A stretch of DNA of 64,000 nt from Pleurodeles waltl (lineage: Eukaryota; Chordata; Amphibia; Caudata; Salamandridae). The DNA is taken from NCBI RefSeq assembly GCF_031143425.1, contig NC_090446.1:1549188749-1549252748 (forward strand). The letters run 5' to 3'. A model generated the notes under the pieces. That model was not told the DNA's origin. It made no database searches and saw only the letters and a program-made list of their open reading frames with translations. The position numbers and the translations under genes are program-made. This document shows positions 51,101 through 61,984 of this stretch, one piece after another; positions within the stretch are counted from its first letter, which is position 1; each line of letters opens with the position of its first letter.

Positions 51101-54100
51101 CTTCAACTAGATCCCTGACACAGGAGAGGGCTCTCTTAAACCAGATCCCTGGCACAGGAGAAGGTGCTCTTAAACCAGATCCCTGAAACAGGAGAAGGCT
51201 CTCTTAAACCAGATCCCTGACACAGGAGATGGCGCTCCAGATCCATGACACAGGAGAGGGTGCTCCTAAACCAAATCTCTGACACAGGAGAGGGCGCTCC
51301 TATACCAGATCGCTGACACAGGAGAGGGAGCTCTTAAACAAGATCCCTGATACAGGAGAGGGCGCTCTTAAACCAGATCCCTGGCACAGGAGAAGGTGCT
51401 CTTAAACCAGATCCCTGAACCAGGAGAGGGCACTCTTCAACCAGATCCCTGACACAGGAGAGGGTGCTCTTAAACCAGATCTCTGACACAGGAGAGCGCG
51501 CTCCTATACCAGATCGCTGACACAAGAGAGGGAGCTCTTAAACAAGATCCCTGATACAGGAGAGGGTGCTCTTACACCAGATCCCTGGCACAGGAGAGGG
51601 CGCTCTTAAACCATATCCCAGACACAGGAGAAGGTGCTCTTAAACCAGATCCCTGAAACAGGAGAGGGCGCTCTTAAACCAGATCCCTGACATAGGAGAT
51701 GGCGCTCCAGATCCCCGACACAGGAGAGGGCGCTCTTAAACCAGATCCCTGACACAGGAGAGGGCGCTCTTAAACCAGATCCCTGACACAGAAGAGGGCG
51801 TTCCTATACCAGATCGCTGACACCGGAGAGGGAGCTCTTAAACAACATCCCTGACAAAGGAGATGGTGCTCTTCAACCAGATCCCTGACATAGGGGAAAA
51901 CCCACCCATAACAGGTCTTTGAGACAGGACCACGTACACCCACAGCAGCTCTCTGACACAGGAGAGGGAGCTCCTAAACCAGATCCCTGAAACAGGAGAG
52001 GGCGCTCCTAAACCAGATCCCTGTCACAGGAGAAGGTGCTCTTAAACCAGATCCCTGAAACAGGAGAGGGCTCTCTTAAACCAGATACTTGACACAGGAG
52101 ATGGCACTCCAAATCCCTGACACAGGAGAGGGCGCTCCTAAACCAGATGTCTGACACAGGAGAGGGCGCTCCTATACCAGATCGCTGACACAATAGAGGG
52201 AGCTCCTAAACCAGATCCCTGACACAGGAGAGGGCGCTCCTATACCACATCTCTGACACAGCAGAGGGCACTCCTAAACCAGATCTCTGACACAGGAGAG
52301 GGTGCTCCTAAACCAGGTCTTTCACACAGGAGAGGGTGCTCCTAAACCAGATCCCTGACACAGATCCTTGACACTGGAGGGTGCGCTCCTAAACAAGATC
52401 CCTGACACAGGAGAGGGCGCTCTTATACCAGATCCCTAACACAGGAGAGGGCGCTCTTAAACCAGATCCCTGGCACATGAGAAGGTGCTCTTAAACAAGA
52501 TCCCTGATACAAGGAGAGGGCGCTCTTAAACCAGATCCCTGACACAGGAGAGGGCGCTCTTAAACAAGATCCCTGATACAGGATAGGGCGTTCTTAAACC
52601 AGATCCCTGGCACAGGAGAAGGTGCTCTTAAACCAGATCCCTGACACAGGAGATGACGCTCCAGATCCCTGACACAGGAGAGGGTGCTCTTAAACCAGAT
52701 CTCTGACACAGGAGGGAGCTCCTATACCAGATAGCTGACACAGGACAGGGAGCTCTTAAACAAGATCCCTGATACAGGAGAGGGCGCTCTTAAACCAGAT
52801 CCCTGACACAGGAGAGGGCGCTCTTAAACCAGATCACTGGCACAGGAGAAGGTGCTCTTAAACCAGATCCCTGAAACAGGAGAGGGCTCTCTTAATCCAG
52901 ATCCCTGACACAAGAGATGGCGCTCCAGATCCCTGACACAGAAGAGGGCGTCCTAAACCAGATCCCTGACACAGGAGAGGGTGCTCTTAAACCAGATCCC
53001 TGACACAGGAGTGGGCTCTCCTATTCCAGATCGCTGACACAGGAGAGGGAGCTCTTAAACAAGATCCCTGACAAAGGAGAGGGTGCTCTTATACCAGATC
53101 CCTGACACAGGAGCTGGCTCTCCTAAACCAGAACCTGACACAGGAGAGGGCCTTTTAAACCAGATCCCTGACATAGGGGAAAGCCCACCCATAACAGGTC
53201 ATTGAGACAGGACCACGTACACCCACAGCAGCTCTCTGACACAGGAGAGGGCGCTCCTAAACCAGATCCGTGACACAGGAGAGGGCGCTATTAAACCAGA
53301 TCTTTCACACAGGAGAGGGTACTCTTAAACCAGATCCCTGACACAGCTTCATGACACTGGAGGGTGCGCTCCTAAACCTGATCCCTGACACAGGAGAGGG
53401 CGTTCCTAAACCAGATCCCTGACACAGGGGAAAGCCCACACACAACAGGTCTTTGAGACAGGACCAAGTATACCCACAGCAGATCCCTGACACAGGAGAG
53501 GGCGCTCCTAAACCAGATCCCTGACACAGGAGAGGGTGCTCCTAAACAATATCCCTGACATAGGGGAAAGCCCACCCAGAACAAGTGTTTGAGACAGGAC
53601 CAAGTACACCCACAGCTGATCCCTCAAACAGGTGAGGTCACTCCTATACCAGATCCCTGACACAGGAGAGGGTGCTTCTAAACCAGATCCCTGACACAGG
53701 AGAGGGAGCTCCTAAACCAGATCCCTGACACAGCAGAGGGCGCTGTTAAACCAGATCGTTGACACAGGAGAGGGTGCTCTTAAACTGAATCCCTGACATC
53801 GGAGAGGACACTCCTATACCAGATCCCTGACACAGGAGAGGGCGCTCCTAAACCAGATCCCTGACACAGATCCCTGACACAGGAGAGGGCTCTCCTAAAC
53901 CAGATCCCTGACACAGGAGATGGTGCTCCTATACCAGATCCATGACACAGGAGAGGGTGCTTGTAAACCAGATTCCTGACACAAGAGAGGGTGCTGTTCA
54001 ACCAGATCCCTGACACAGGGGAAAGCCCACCCAGAACAGGTCTTTGGGACAGGACCAAGTACACCCACAGCTGATCCCTGACATAGGAGACGGCGCTCCT

Positions 54101-54700
54101 ATGCCAGATCCCTGACACAGGAGAGGGCGCTCTTAAACCAGATCCCTGACACAGGAGATGGCGCTCCTATACCAGATCCCTGACACAGGAGAGGGCGCTC
54201 CTAAATCAGATCCCTGTCACAGGACAGGGTGCTCCTTAACCATGTCCCTGACACAGGAGAGGGCGCTCTTAAACAAGATCCCTGACACAGGAGAGGGCGT
54301 TCCTATACCAGATCCCTGACACAGGAGAGGGCGCTCCTAAACCAGATCCCTGACATAGGGGAAAGCCCACCGAGAACAGGTCTTTGAGACAGGACCAAGT
54401 ACAACCACATCAGATCTCTGACACAGGAGAGGGTGCTCTTAAACCAGATCCCTGACACGAGAGGGCGCTCTCAAACCAGATCCCTGACACAGGAGAGGGT
54501 GCTCCCAAACCATATCCCGACACAGGAGATGGTACTCTGAACCCAGATCCATGACACAGGAGAGGGCACTGTTAAACCAGATCCCTGACACAGGAGAGGG
54601 TGCTCCTAAACCAGATCTCTGACATCGGAGAGGGTGCTCTTAAACCAGATCTCTGACACAGGAGAGAGAGCTCCTAAACCAGATCCCTGACACAGGAGAT

Positions 54701-54800
54701 AGCCCACCCACAGGAGAGCTCAGAGGCAGGAGATAGCACTGAGTCTCTCACAACAGATTTCTGAGTCAAGAGACAGACCACCCAGTAAAGACAGATGAGA
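54701..54800. repeat. Decaying right edge of the array
   Basis: The unit is still traceable but eroded: CACAACAGATTTCTGAG and CAAGAGACAGACCACCCAG align with the 68-bp segment (ACAACAGGTCTTTGAG, GACAGGACCAAG). Homology then fades into unrelated sequence. Diverged terminal units next to a homogeneous interior are typical of tandem arrays that homogenise by unequal exchange. Confidence 0.65.
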
Positions 54801-55087
54801 TATACAAGTTACTTACCTCTACCTGCACTGTGTTCTTGATAAACAGGTCCCCAGTGCCACATCTCTGTCTCTAAAACTGTTCCATCGTTCCCAACTGGCA
54901 ATACTTTTCGCCCCGGTAAGTCCCTAGTAAGTGATACCCCTAGTACCTAGGGTATGGATACCAAAGTGAGTCCTCAAATGCTGCAGCATGTATTGTGCCA
55001 TCCTGAGGGACCCCTCACCAAGCACATGCGGACTGCCATTACCGTAGTGTGACCGCACAGTTAGGGTAATCCATGAGATGTGCTACG
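54801..55087 (+). other. Non-array flank with TE-like fragment
   Basis: 54,801-54,895 shows no repeat I recognise; on the minus strand it holds a good splice donor (GTAGAG|GTAAGT, 54,811-54,816). From about 54,896 the text AAGTCCCTAGTAAGTGAT to TGCTGCAGCATGTATTGTG resembles the stretch of element A around 44,660-44,740, so this is probably a fragment of a related element. No gene is seen. Confidence 0.45.
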
Positions 55088-55629
55088 TGTACGAAAGTAT
55101 CCTCATTTGGCAGGGTTACCCCTACTTTTTCCTTGCTGTCAGTGTTTTTTGACTGTGTTTACTGGGATCCTGCTAACCAGGACCCCAGTGACTGTGCACT
55201 CTCCCTTTAAATTTGGTTTCTTGGGACCTTACTCACCACACAATTGGCATACTGGTGCCCCCATATAAGTCCCTAGTATATGGCAATGAGGTACGAAGGG
55301 CATTGGGGCACCAGGAGTTACCGATGGGCTGCAGCATGTAGTGTGCCACCCATGGGAGCCCATGCAAAATGTGTCTTCAGGTCTGCCATTGCAGCCTGCG
55401 TGAAAAGGGTGCATGCACCTTTTCACTACAGGTCACTGCACCAGGTCACTGTAAGTCACCCCTATGGCAGGCCGTCCTAGCCCAGAGGGCAGGGTGCAAG
55501 TACCTGTGTGTGAGGGCACCCCCGCATGAGCAGAGGTGCCCCTCCAAACTCCAGGTCTATTCCACTGGACTTCAGAAGTGCGGAGAAGCCATTTTACCTG
55601 AGTATTGGACACAGGTCACTACCGATGTC
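55088..55629 (+). mobile_element. Element C, left part (diverged relative of A)
   Basis: Begins TGTACGAAAGTATCC, the counterpart of element A's TGTAGGAAAGTACC, and follows A in order: GGGTTACCCC, CCTGCTAACCAGGACCCCAGTG, TTGGCATACTGG, AGTCCCTAGTATATGG, GGGCTGCAGCATG. It is interrupted by element B at 55,630 and continues at 58,861. The open frames here are not recognisable proteins. Confidence 0.6.
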
Positions 55630-55885
55630 TGTAGGAGGCTGGCCTGGTTTGTAGTGGGTACCTTGTGGTACTTACACCCTGTGCCAGGTCCAGTTATCCC
55701 TTATTAGTAGAATAGAGGTGTTTCTAGCAGCTTAGGCTGTTCGAAGGTAGCTATGGCAAAGCAGCTTAGGCTGAACTACGAGACATGCAAAGCTCCTACT
55801 ATACCACTTACATCATATAGCACAATATCATAAGAAAACACAATACTCAGAGTTACTAAAAATAAAGGTACTTTATTTTTGTGAC
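55630..55885 (-). mobile_element. Extra 3'-terminal fragment of the element
   Basis: Aligns with 55,886 onwards (TGTAGGAG, CAGTTATCCCTTATTAG, AGCAGCTTAGGCTG, CATAAGAAAACACAATAC) up to TTTATTTTTGTGAC, then stops where the next TGTAGGAG begins. On the minus strand it is a polyA-signal to 3'-end segment following a complete element. Confidence 0.8.
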
Positions 55886-56108
55886 TGTAGGAGTTTGCCT
55901 GGCTTGTAGTGGGTACCAGAGGTACGTACACCTTGTGTCAGGTCCAGTTATCCCTTATTAGTGTAGAAGAGGTGTTTCTAGCAGCTTAGGCTGATAGAAG
56001 GTAGCTATGGCAAAGCAGCTTAGGCTGAACTAGGAGATATGTAAAGCTCCTACTATACCACTGGTGTCATATGCACAATGTCATAAGAAAACACAATACA
56101 CAAGTACT

Positions 56109-56131
56109 AAAAATAAAGGTACTTTATTTTT
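56109..56131. promoter_or_regulatory. Palindromic polyadenylation signal, element B
   Basis: Same AAAAATAAAG - 3 nt - CTTTATTTTT arrangement as in element A; the minus-strand AATAAA corresponds to TTTATT at 56,123-56,128. A further copy lies at the end of the 256-bp fragment (about 55,857-55,880). Confidence 0.6.
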
Positions 56132-56591
56132 ATGACAATATGCCACAAGTATCTCAGTGAGTACCCTTAGTAAGAAGGTAAGATATATACACAAGTTTTA
56201 TGTACACAAACCCAAAACAGGTACGTAAGAGTCAGAAAAGTAATGCAAACAGTGTAGAATCACAATACGATGCAATAGGTGAACATAGGTCTAGGGACAA
56301 CACAAACCATATACTCCAAAAGTGGAATGCAAATCACGAATGGACCCCAGACCTATGGGAGCTTGTAGAGGGTCGCTAGGACTTAAGAAAACAGTCAGGG
56401 TGTCCTAGATACCCCACCCCAAGACCCTAGAAAGTAGGAGTATAGTTACCCTACTACCCCAGAAACACACTATAGTCGTGATAGGGGGATTCTGCAAGAA
56501 CCACAAGCACCAGCAAAACACTGAAGATGGATTTCTGGACGTGAGGACCTGCAAGGCAAGGGGACCAAGTCCAACAGTCGCGATAGTGTCC

Positions 56592-56605
56592 GGGGGGGGG
56601 GGGGG
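56592..56605 (+). repeat. (G)14 homopolymer
   Basis: Fourteen G within element B, absent from the equivalent place in element A (about 47,200). Its length may be unreliable in an assembly. Confidence 0.75.
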
Positions 56606-58860
56606 CAGCAGCCTAGGAAACCCCAGATGAATGTGCAAAGGGGCTGCCTCTGGGTGGAAGAAGCTGAAGATTCAGCAATGAGAAAAAGGGCTAGGAACTT
56701 CTCCTTTGAATGGAAGATGTCCAACGGTGTGCTGGATGTTGCAGAAGTGTTTCCACGCAGAAATACCGCAAACAAGCCTTGCTAGCTGCAAGGGTTGCAG
56801 TAGAGGTTTTTGGGTGCTGCTGGGGACCAGGAAGGACCAGGATGTCGCCTCTTGGAGGAGGAGACAGAGGGGGCGCTCAGCAACTCCAAGAGCCCCTGCA
56901 GAAGCAGGCAGCACCCGCAGAAGTACTGGAGCAGGCACTTAGAAGATTGGTGTAACCAGAGTCACAAAAGGAGGGTCCCACGATGTCGGAATCCATCTCA
57001 GAGGGTTGAGCACTGCAGGACGGAGGCTAGGCTGTGCACAAAGGAATCCTTGGAGAAGTGCACAGAAGCCCGAGCAGCTGCAAATCACACAGTACACAGG
57101 TTTGCAGTCTAGCCTGGGGATGCAAGGACTTACCTCCACCAAACTTGGACTGAAGGATCACTGAACTGTGGGGGTCACTTGGATCTAGCTCCTGCGTTCC
57201 AGGGACCACGCTCGTCAGGATGAGAGTGGACCCAGAGGGCCGGTGATGCAGTCTTTTGGTGCCTGCGTTAGCAGGGGGAAGATTCTGTCGACCAACAGGA
57301 GATTTCTTCTTGGCTTCCAGTGCAGGGGTGAAGGCAGACAGCCCTCAGAGCATGCACCACCAGGAAACAGTCGAGAAAGCCGGCAGGATGAGGCGCTACA
57401 ATGTTGCTGGTAGTCGTCTTGCTACTTTGTTGTGGTTTTCCAGGCGTCCTGGAGCAGTCAGCGGTCGATCCTTGGCAGAAGTCAAAGAGAAGTGCAGAGG
57501 AACTCTGGTGAGCTCTTCCATTCATTATCTGAAGAATACCCCTGAGACCCTAAATAGCCAGAAAAGGAGGTTTGGCTACCAAGAAAGGAGGATTGGCTCC
57601 CAAGAGAGGTAAGAGCCTATCAGAGGGGGTCTCTGACGTCACCTGCTGGCACTGGCCACTCAGAGCAGTCCAGTGTGCCCCCACACCTCTGAATCCAAGA
57701 TGGCAGAGGTCTGGGACACACTGGAGGAGCTCTGGGCACCTCCACTGGGAGGTACTGGTCAGGGGAGTGGTCACTCCCCTTTCCTTTGTCCAGTTTCACG
57801 CCAGAGCAGGGCTGGGGGATCCCTGAACCGGTGTAGACTGGCTTATGCAGAGAAGGGCACCATCTGTGCCCATCAAAGCATTTCCAGAGTCTGGGAGAGG
57901 CTACTCCTCCCCAGCCCTTCACACCTATTTCCAAAGGGAGAGGGTATAAGGTGTAACACCCTCTCTCCAATGGAAATCCTTTGTTCTGCCTTCCTGGGCT
58001 GGGGCTGCCCAGACCCCAGGAGGGCAAAATCCTGTCTAAGGGGTTGGCAGCAGCAGCAGCTGCAGTGGAAACCCCGGACAGTTTGGCAGTACCCGGGCTC
58101 TGTGCTAGAGACCATCTGGATCATGGACTTGTCATTCCGGTACCATTCTGGTATTGGGGTGACAATTCCATGATCTTAGACATGTTACATGGCCATGTTT
58201 GAAGTTACCGTTGTGACGCTACACATAGGTAGTGACCTATGTGCAGTGCACGCATGTAATGGTGTCCCCGCACTCACAAAGTCCGGGGAATTTGCCCTGA
58301 ACGATGTGGGGGCACCTAGGCTAGTGCCAGTGTGCCCACATACTAAGTAACTTGGCATCCAGCCTTCACCAAGTGAGGTTTAGACATATAGGTGACTTAT
58401 AAGTTACTTATGTGCAGTGATAAATGGCTGTGAAATAACGTGGACGTTATTTCACTCAGGCTGCAGTGGCAGGCCTGTGTAAGAATTGTCAGAGCTCCCT
58501 ATGGGTGGCAAAAGAAATGCTGCAGCCCATAGGGATCTCCTGGAACCCCAATACCCTGGGTACCTAAGTACCATATACAAGGGATTTATATGGGTGTATC
58601 AGTATGCCAATGTGAATTGGTAAAATTAGTCACTAGCCTGCAGTGACAATTTTAGAAAGCATAGAGGGCATAATTACAGAGGTTCTGGGTAGTAGAGCCT
58701 CAGTGATACAGTTAGGCACCACACAGGGAACACATACAGGGCATACACTACGAGTACTGGGGTCCTGCCTAGCAGGACCCCAGTGACACAAGGGCAAAAG
58801 CAAACATACATACAGTGAAAAATGGGGGTAACATGCCAGGCAAGATGGTACTTTCCTACA

Positions 58861-59665
58861 ATGTCCAGCTACATAATGATAACTCCGAACCTGGGCATGT
58901 TTGTTATCAAACATGTTGAAATCACACTACAATACTGTTGCCAGTATTGGTTGTAGGATTCCATGCACTGTAGGGGCTCCTTAGAGGACCCCCAGCATTG
59001 CTCCTACCAGCCATCCGGGGTTTTCAGGGCAGCCTGTGCTGCTGCCACCTCCTAGACAGGTTTCTGTCCTCCTGCTGCTGGACCAGCTCAGGAGGAGGAA
59101 GGCAGAACAAAGGATTTCCTGCGGGAGAGGGAGGTAACACCTTCTCGGTCCTCTCTACCAGCTGTCCAACTTTCGAGATGGTGAGCCCTTGCCTCTCCTT
59201 GCAGGACAGCACCCCTGTGCACTGAGACTCTTGCAGCTACCAAGGCTGATTGGCTCCTCATCCAAGGGATCTTCAGGCTAGTTCCTCCAGCTCTCCTCTA
59301 CTGATTCCACTACCCTGGGTGGGGGACTGAATTTCGCATTCCATTTATTTTGTATATGGTTGGTCTCCCCGTAAGACCTTTACATTTTGCTAATAGTGTG
59401 TTTACTCACCTCCTAGTGGAGTACTGCCTATGCAGTATTTCAGTAATTGTGTTACTGTAATAAGGAGCCTTTATTTTTGTACAATTGAGTGTTTTGTTTC
59501 ATGTGTGTGAGTGCTGTGTGACTACAGTGGTATTGCATGAGCTTTGCATGTCTCCTAGTTAGGCCTTGGATGCTCATCCACAGCTACCCCTAGAGATCCT
59601 GGCTTCTAGACACTGACTACACTATAATAATAGGGGATACCTGCACCGTCGTATAAGGTGATAAC
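58861..59665 (+). mobile_element. Element C, right part
   Basis: Resumes after element B with ATGTCCAGCTACATAATG, matching the order in element A (AACTCCGAA, GACAGGTTTCTG, GGCAGAACAAAGGA, a GGTGAGC donor at 59,181, CCTTTATTTTTGTAC, GTCTCCTAGTT, GGGGATACCTG). The two parts total about 1.35 kb, much shorter than A. The 3' end is uncertain: GGGGATACCTGCACC at about 59,633 is the last clear match and no TCCTACA end is seen. Confidence 0.6.
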
Positions 59666-59960
59666 ACCAAAGGTGCTGGGTGCATGGGCCTAGATGGTGA
59701 CACCATCAGTGCTGCTGCCCTCAGGGGCCTACTTACTATCCCATGCCCTGGGTACCTGGGGTACCCATTTACTAGGGACTTACAGTGATACGTAAGAGTG
59801 TATCCAATTGTGCCAAGCATCACAACTAATTTGGGGGAAAGAGCTCTGGCCCAGGGAACCTGGTTAGCAGGGGCCCTAGGCACTACAGACTTCAAGGACA
59901 CATCAATAACAGGCAAAAAGTGGGGGATAACCATGCCTCCTCTCACATGCATCATAGTGC
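59666..59960 (-). mobile_element. TE fragment, inverted partner of 61,103-61,400
   Basis: The minus strand reads AGGAGGCATGG, TATCCCCCACTTTTTGCCTG, then GATACACTCTTACG and AAATGGGTACCCCAGG, which parallel the plus strand at 61,110-61,300 (CATGGTTAGCCCCCACTTTTT, TTGGATACACTCTTCAATA, AAATGGGTACACCAGTACC). This is a diverged relative of the TG...CA elements. No gene is seen. Confidence 0.55.
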
Positions 59961-61102
59961 ATCCTGCTTAAGGGCTGTAAGGCCTTCCAGGTGATGTACC
60001 TATAGTGCATGCAGTGTTAGTGGACAGGGCACTATTGGGGAGTGCCATGTCGAGTTTGCAGCTTTTAAATACACCTTGTCATGGACTTGCAATAGAAGTC
60101 TGCACAAGGCTGGTGTGGGGCCCTTTTCAGTACCCATGTCCTAGGTACAGGGCTACCATTTCCTAGGGACTTACAAAGGTGGCTGAAGTGAGAAACATAG
60201 TCCAGTTCTGGGGAATGCGACCTGGCCCTGAGAACCTGTTTAGCAGGGGGCCATGGCACTTACAATTCAAATCCACATCAGGTTCCAGGCACAAAGTGTG
60301 TGTGAGGGGGTACTACAACCAAAACCCAGCCTACCACCGTGCCCTGTCCCCTAACACTGCGTGCAGTATATGTAAGTCACCCCTCTGGTAGGCCTTACAG
60401 CCCTAGGGCAGGATGAATTATATTACACGTGAGGGCATATCTGCATGAGCAGATATGTCCCTGCTCTGTCTTTCTCGATTCTTATACAGAGTGAATGACA
60501 TGGGGAGCCATTTTAAGTAAATGTGCTAGACACTGGTTACTACGAGTTCCCCAGCTACATGATGGCTTCACTGAAAATAGGGATGTTTGATATCAAACCT
60601 CCCATATTAATAAACACGCACTGATGCCAGTGATCGATTTATTAATACATGCGCCCAGAGGGCACCTTAGAGGTGCCCCCAGAAAACCGCCCAACTACAG
60701 CTGTGCAGACTGACCAGTTTCAGCCAGCCTGCCACTACCAGACATGATTCTGACCCCCAAGAGTGAGAGCCTTTGCTCTCGGGTTGTCAGAAACAATGCC
60801 TGCTCTGGGAGAGGTGTTTACACACCCCACCCAACAGGATGTTCTGCGAACATGCATTCCAAGGCAGGGGGCCTACCCTTGCTATGCAGATCTGGGTTCG
60901 CTCAAAGGAGGGGTGCCACCCCCCCTGCCCTAGGGCCCATTTGGCACTACATTGGTAAGAAGACTACCTGAGTCCTCAGTAGTCAATAATCTGGGAAGAA
61001 GGTAGTGCATGGTGGTTGCACCAAGAGGAGAGAGCGAACCTCCAGTTCACTCCCACAGTGTGCAGAGGTAAAGTCAATCAGGAAACCTGTCTCAAGTGTC
61101 AG
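59961..61102. mobile_element. Mosaic of decayed TE fragments
   Basis: The stretch 60,330-60,600 follows element C's 55,440-55,640 in order (TAAGTCACCCCTCTGG, GAGGGCATATCTGCATGAGC, GAGCCATTTTAAGTAAATG, CTACATGATGGCTTCACTG). A 14-bp palindrome GTTTGATATCAAAC sits at 60,585-60,598, with a diverged relative near 58,900. Inverted TATTAATAAA/TTTATTAATA arms lie near 60,606-60,650. No coding frame is convincing (60,744-60,971 is not recognisable). Confidence 0.5.
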
Positions 61103-61540
61103 TGTGGAAGGAGGCCTCTTTTTGCATGGTTAGCCCCCACTTTTTACCTGATGTCCTAGAAGTTGTAGTGCCCAGGTCCCCTACTAACCAGGATCCCTGG
61201 GCCAGAGCACTTTCCCTAAATCTGTTGTGATGCTTGGCACAATTGGATACACTCTTCAATATCACTGTAAGTCCCTAGTAAATGGGTACACCAGTACCCC
61301 GGGCATGGGAGGCCCCTTAGGGCAGCAGCACTGATTGTGCCACCCTCTAGGGCCCTGTACCCAGATGCACCAAGCACTGCCAGTGCCGGGCTGAGTATAC
61401 TGGGGCAAACCTGAAAAGACAAAACTCGACATGGCACACTCTATGTGTGCCCTGTCTACCCTTCACTGCACATGTTATGGGTAAGTCACCCCTCTGACAG
61501 GGCTTACACCCCTGTGGCAGAGTGCACCATACAATGGCCC
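61103..61540 (+). mobile_element. TE fragment with TG-type start
   Basis: Starts TGTGGAAGGAGGCC and shares the succession GCCCCCACTTTTTACC, ACCAGGATCCCTGG, TTGGCACAATTGG, AAGTCCCTAGTAAATGGG with the other elements in this window. It looks like the 5' part of another relative, cut off by the Harbinger-like fragment. The open frames here (61,216-61,844 minus) are not recognisable. Confidence 0.5.
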
Positions 61541-61984
61541 TCATTATGAACATGGCGGTCCGTTCGCTCCGCCGGCGATAGAAACCGCCAACAGAGGAGC
61601 GGGCCGGACCGCCAAATAATGAACCAAACGAAACACACGCATCCTGCGCACCACCCACCGCCAGGAAAGGAGTTCCACTGACGACGGCAGAGTCCGCCCA
61701 CAGGCTGTGGGAAAGGCCCAACCCGCCCATCAAATTATGAACCACCATCCCGCCGCCAGTTCGGGGGCGGGAACCACCGCCACACAAAGCCAGGCAGAAA
61801 TGAAACAAATAGAAGGAAAGACTCACCGGAGTTCCACAAAACATGCAGCGGCAGCCATGGACAGAGAGCTGCTGATCATGCCAGCCTTGCTCCTTGCCAT
61901 ATACCTACACGACCGAGACCCCCGACGAAGACGGCGATGGTAAGTACAGCAACCTACGACACAAAGGAGGAAAGGGCAAAGTTT
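61541..61984 (+). mobile_element. Harbinger-like transposon fragment
   Basis: Begins about CCCTCATTATGAACATGGCGG and contains the inverted pair GGCGGTCCG (61,554-61,562) / CGGACCGCC (61,605-61,613), in the same GGCGGTC style as the MITE in element A. It then holds a probable first coding exon and a splice donor, and is cut by the LINE 3' tail at about 61,985. Ends and target duplication could not be fixed. Assignment to Harbinger is inference from style and from the exon. Confidence 0.45.
61857..61939 (+). pseudogene. Possible first exon of a HARBI1-like transposase, truncated
   Basis: ATG in a good initiation context (GCAGCCATGG) followed by 83 nt that read MDRELLIMPALL, then AIYLHDRD and an arginine run, ending at GATG|GTAAGTAC, a near-perfect splice donor (61,940-61,945). 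A short hydrophobic start followed by a run of arginines resembles the N terminus of HARBI1-type nucleases, which carry a DDE catalytic domain further on. Nothing after the donor survives: LINE sequence starts about 45 bp later. If the family call is right, this is a dead 5' remnant. The longer open frame (61,707-61,943) includes untranslated leader. It could instead be a chance frame. Confidence 0.35.

Larger units (their letters stand above)
47907..54700. repeat. 34-bp array, right-hand diverged block
   Basis: The array resumes after element A but with a different unit mix: ACTTAAACC/CTCTTAAAC variants dominate, the 68-bp segment appears as CCCACCCAGAACAGG, and a 28-bp short unit (for example 48,166-48,193, ending GGCGCTCCAGAT) recurs. 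I found no kilobase-scale near-identical duplications like those left of 32 kb. Open frames of up to 145 codons on the minus strand (49,426-49,863) overlap similar frames at 49,257-49,547 and 49,358-49,570, showing that they are repeat artefacts. No gene is seen. Confidence 0.93.
55630..58860 (-). mobile_element. Element B: second 3-kb element, chimeric
   Basis: Reverse-complement relative of element A inserted in element C with target duplication ATGTC (55,625-55,629 and 58,861-58,865). It has two parts: a 256-bp 3'-end fragment (55,630-55,885) directly abutting a full 2,975-bp element (55,886-58,860). Both parts begin TGTAGGAG on the plus strand. The outer ends match the target duplication, but the inner full-length 3' end has none of its own. 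It keeps the palindromic polyA signal, the TATTTAG box and the splice donor of A, and lacks A's nested MITE. No element protein is readable. Confidence 0.75.

Noticed and set aside
1..54800. CRISPR-like array of repeats and spacers
   Set aside because: There are no unique spacers: the whole 34-bp unit repeats, in eukaryotic DNA.
1..54800. G-quadruplex potential of GGAGAGGG units
   Set aside because: Only one GGG per unit with loops of about 25-30 nt; too weak to claim.
57673..58173. 166-codon plus-strand frame in element B
   Set aside because: Antisense to the element, no recognisable domain, and its sequence mirrors frames read from the equivalent part of element A.
61347..61844. 165-codon minus-strand frame
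   Set aside because: Spans the junction of two unrelated repeats and has no recognisable domain.
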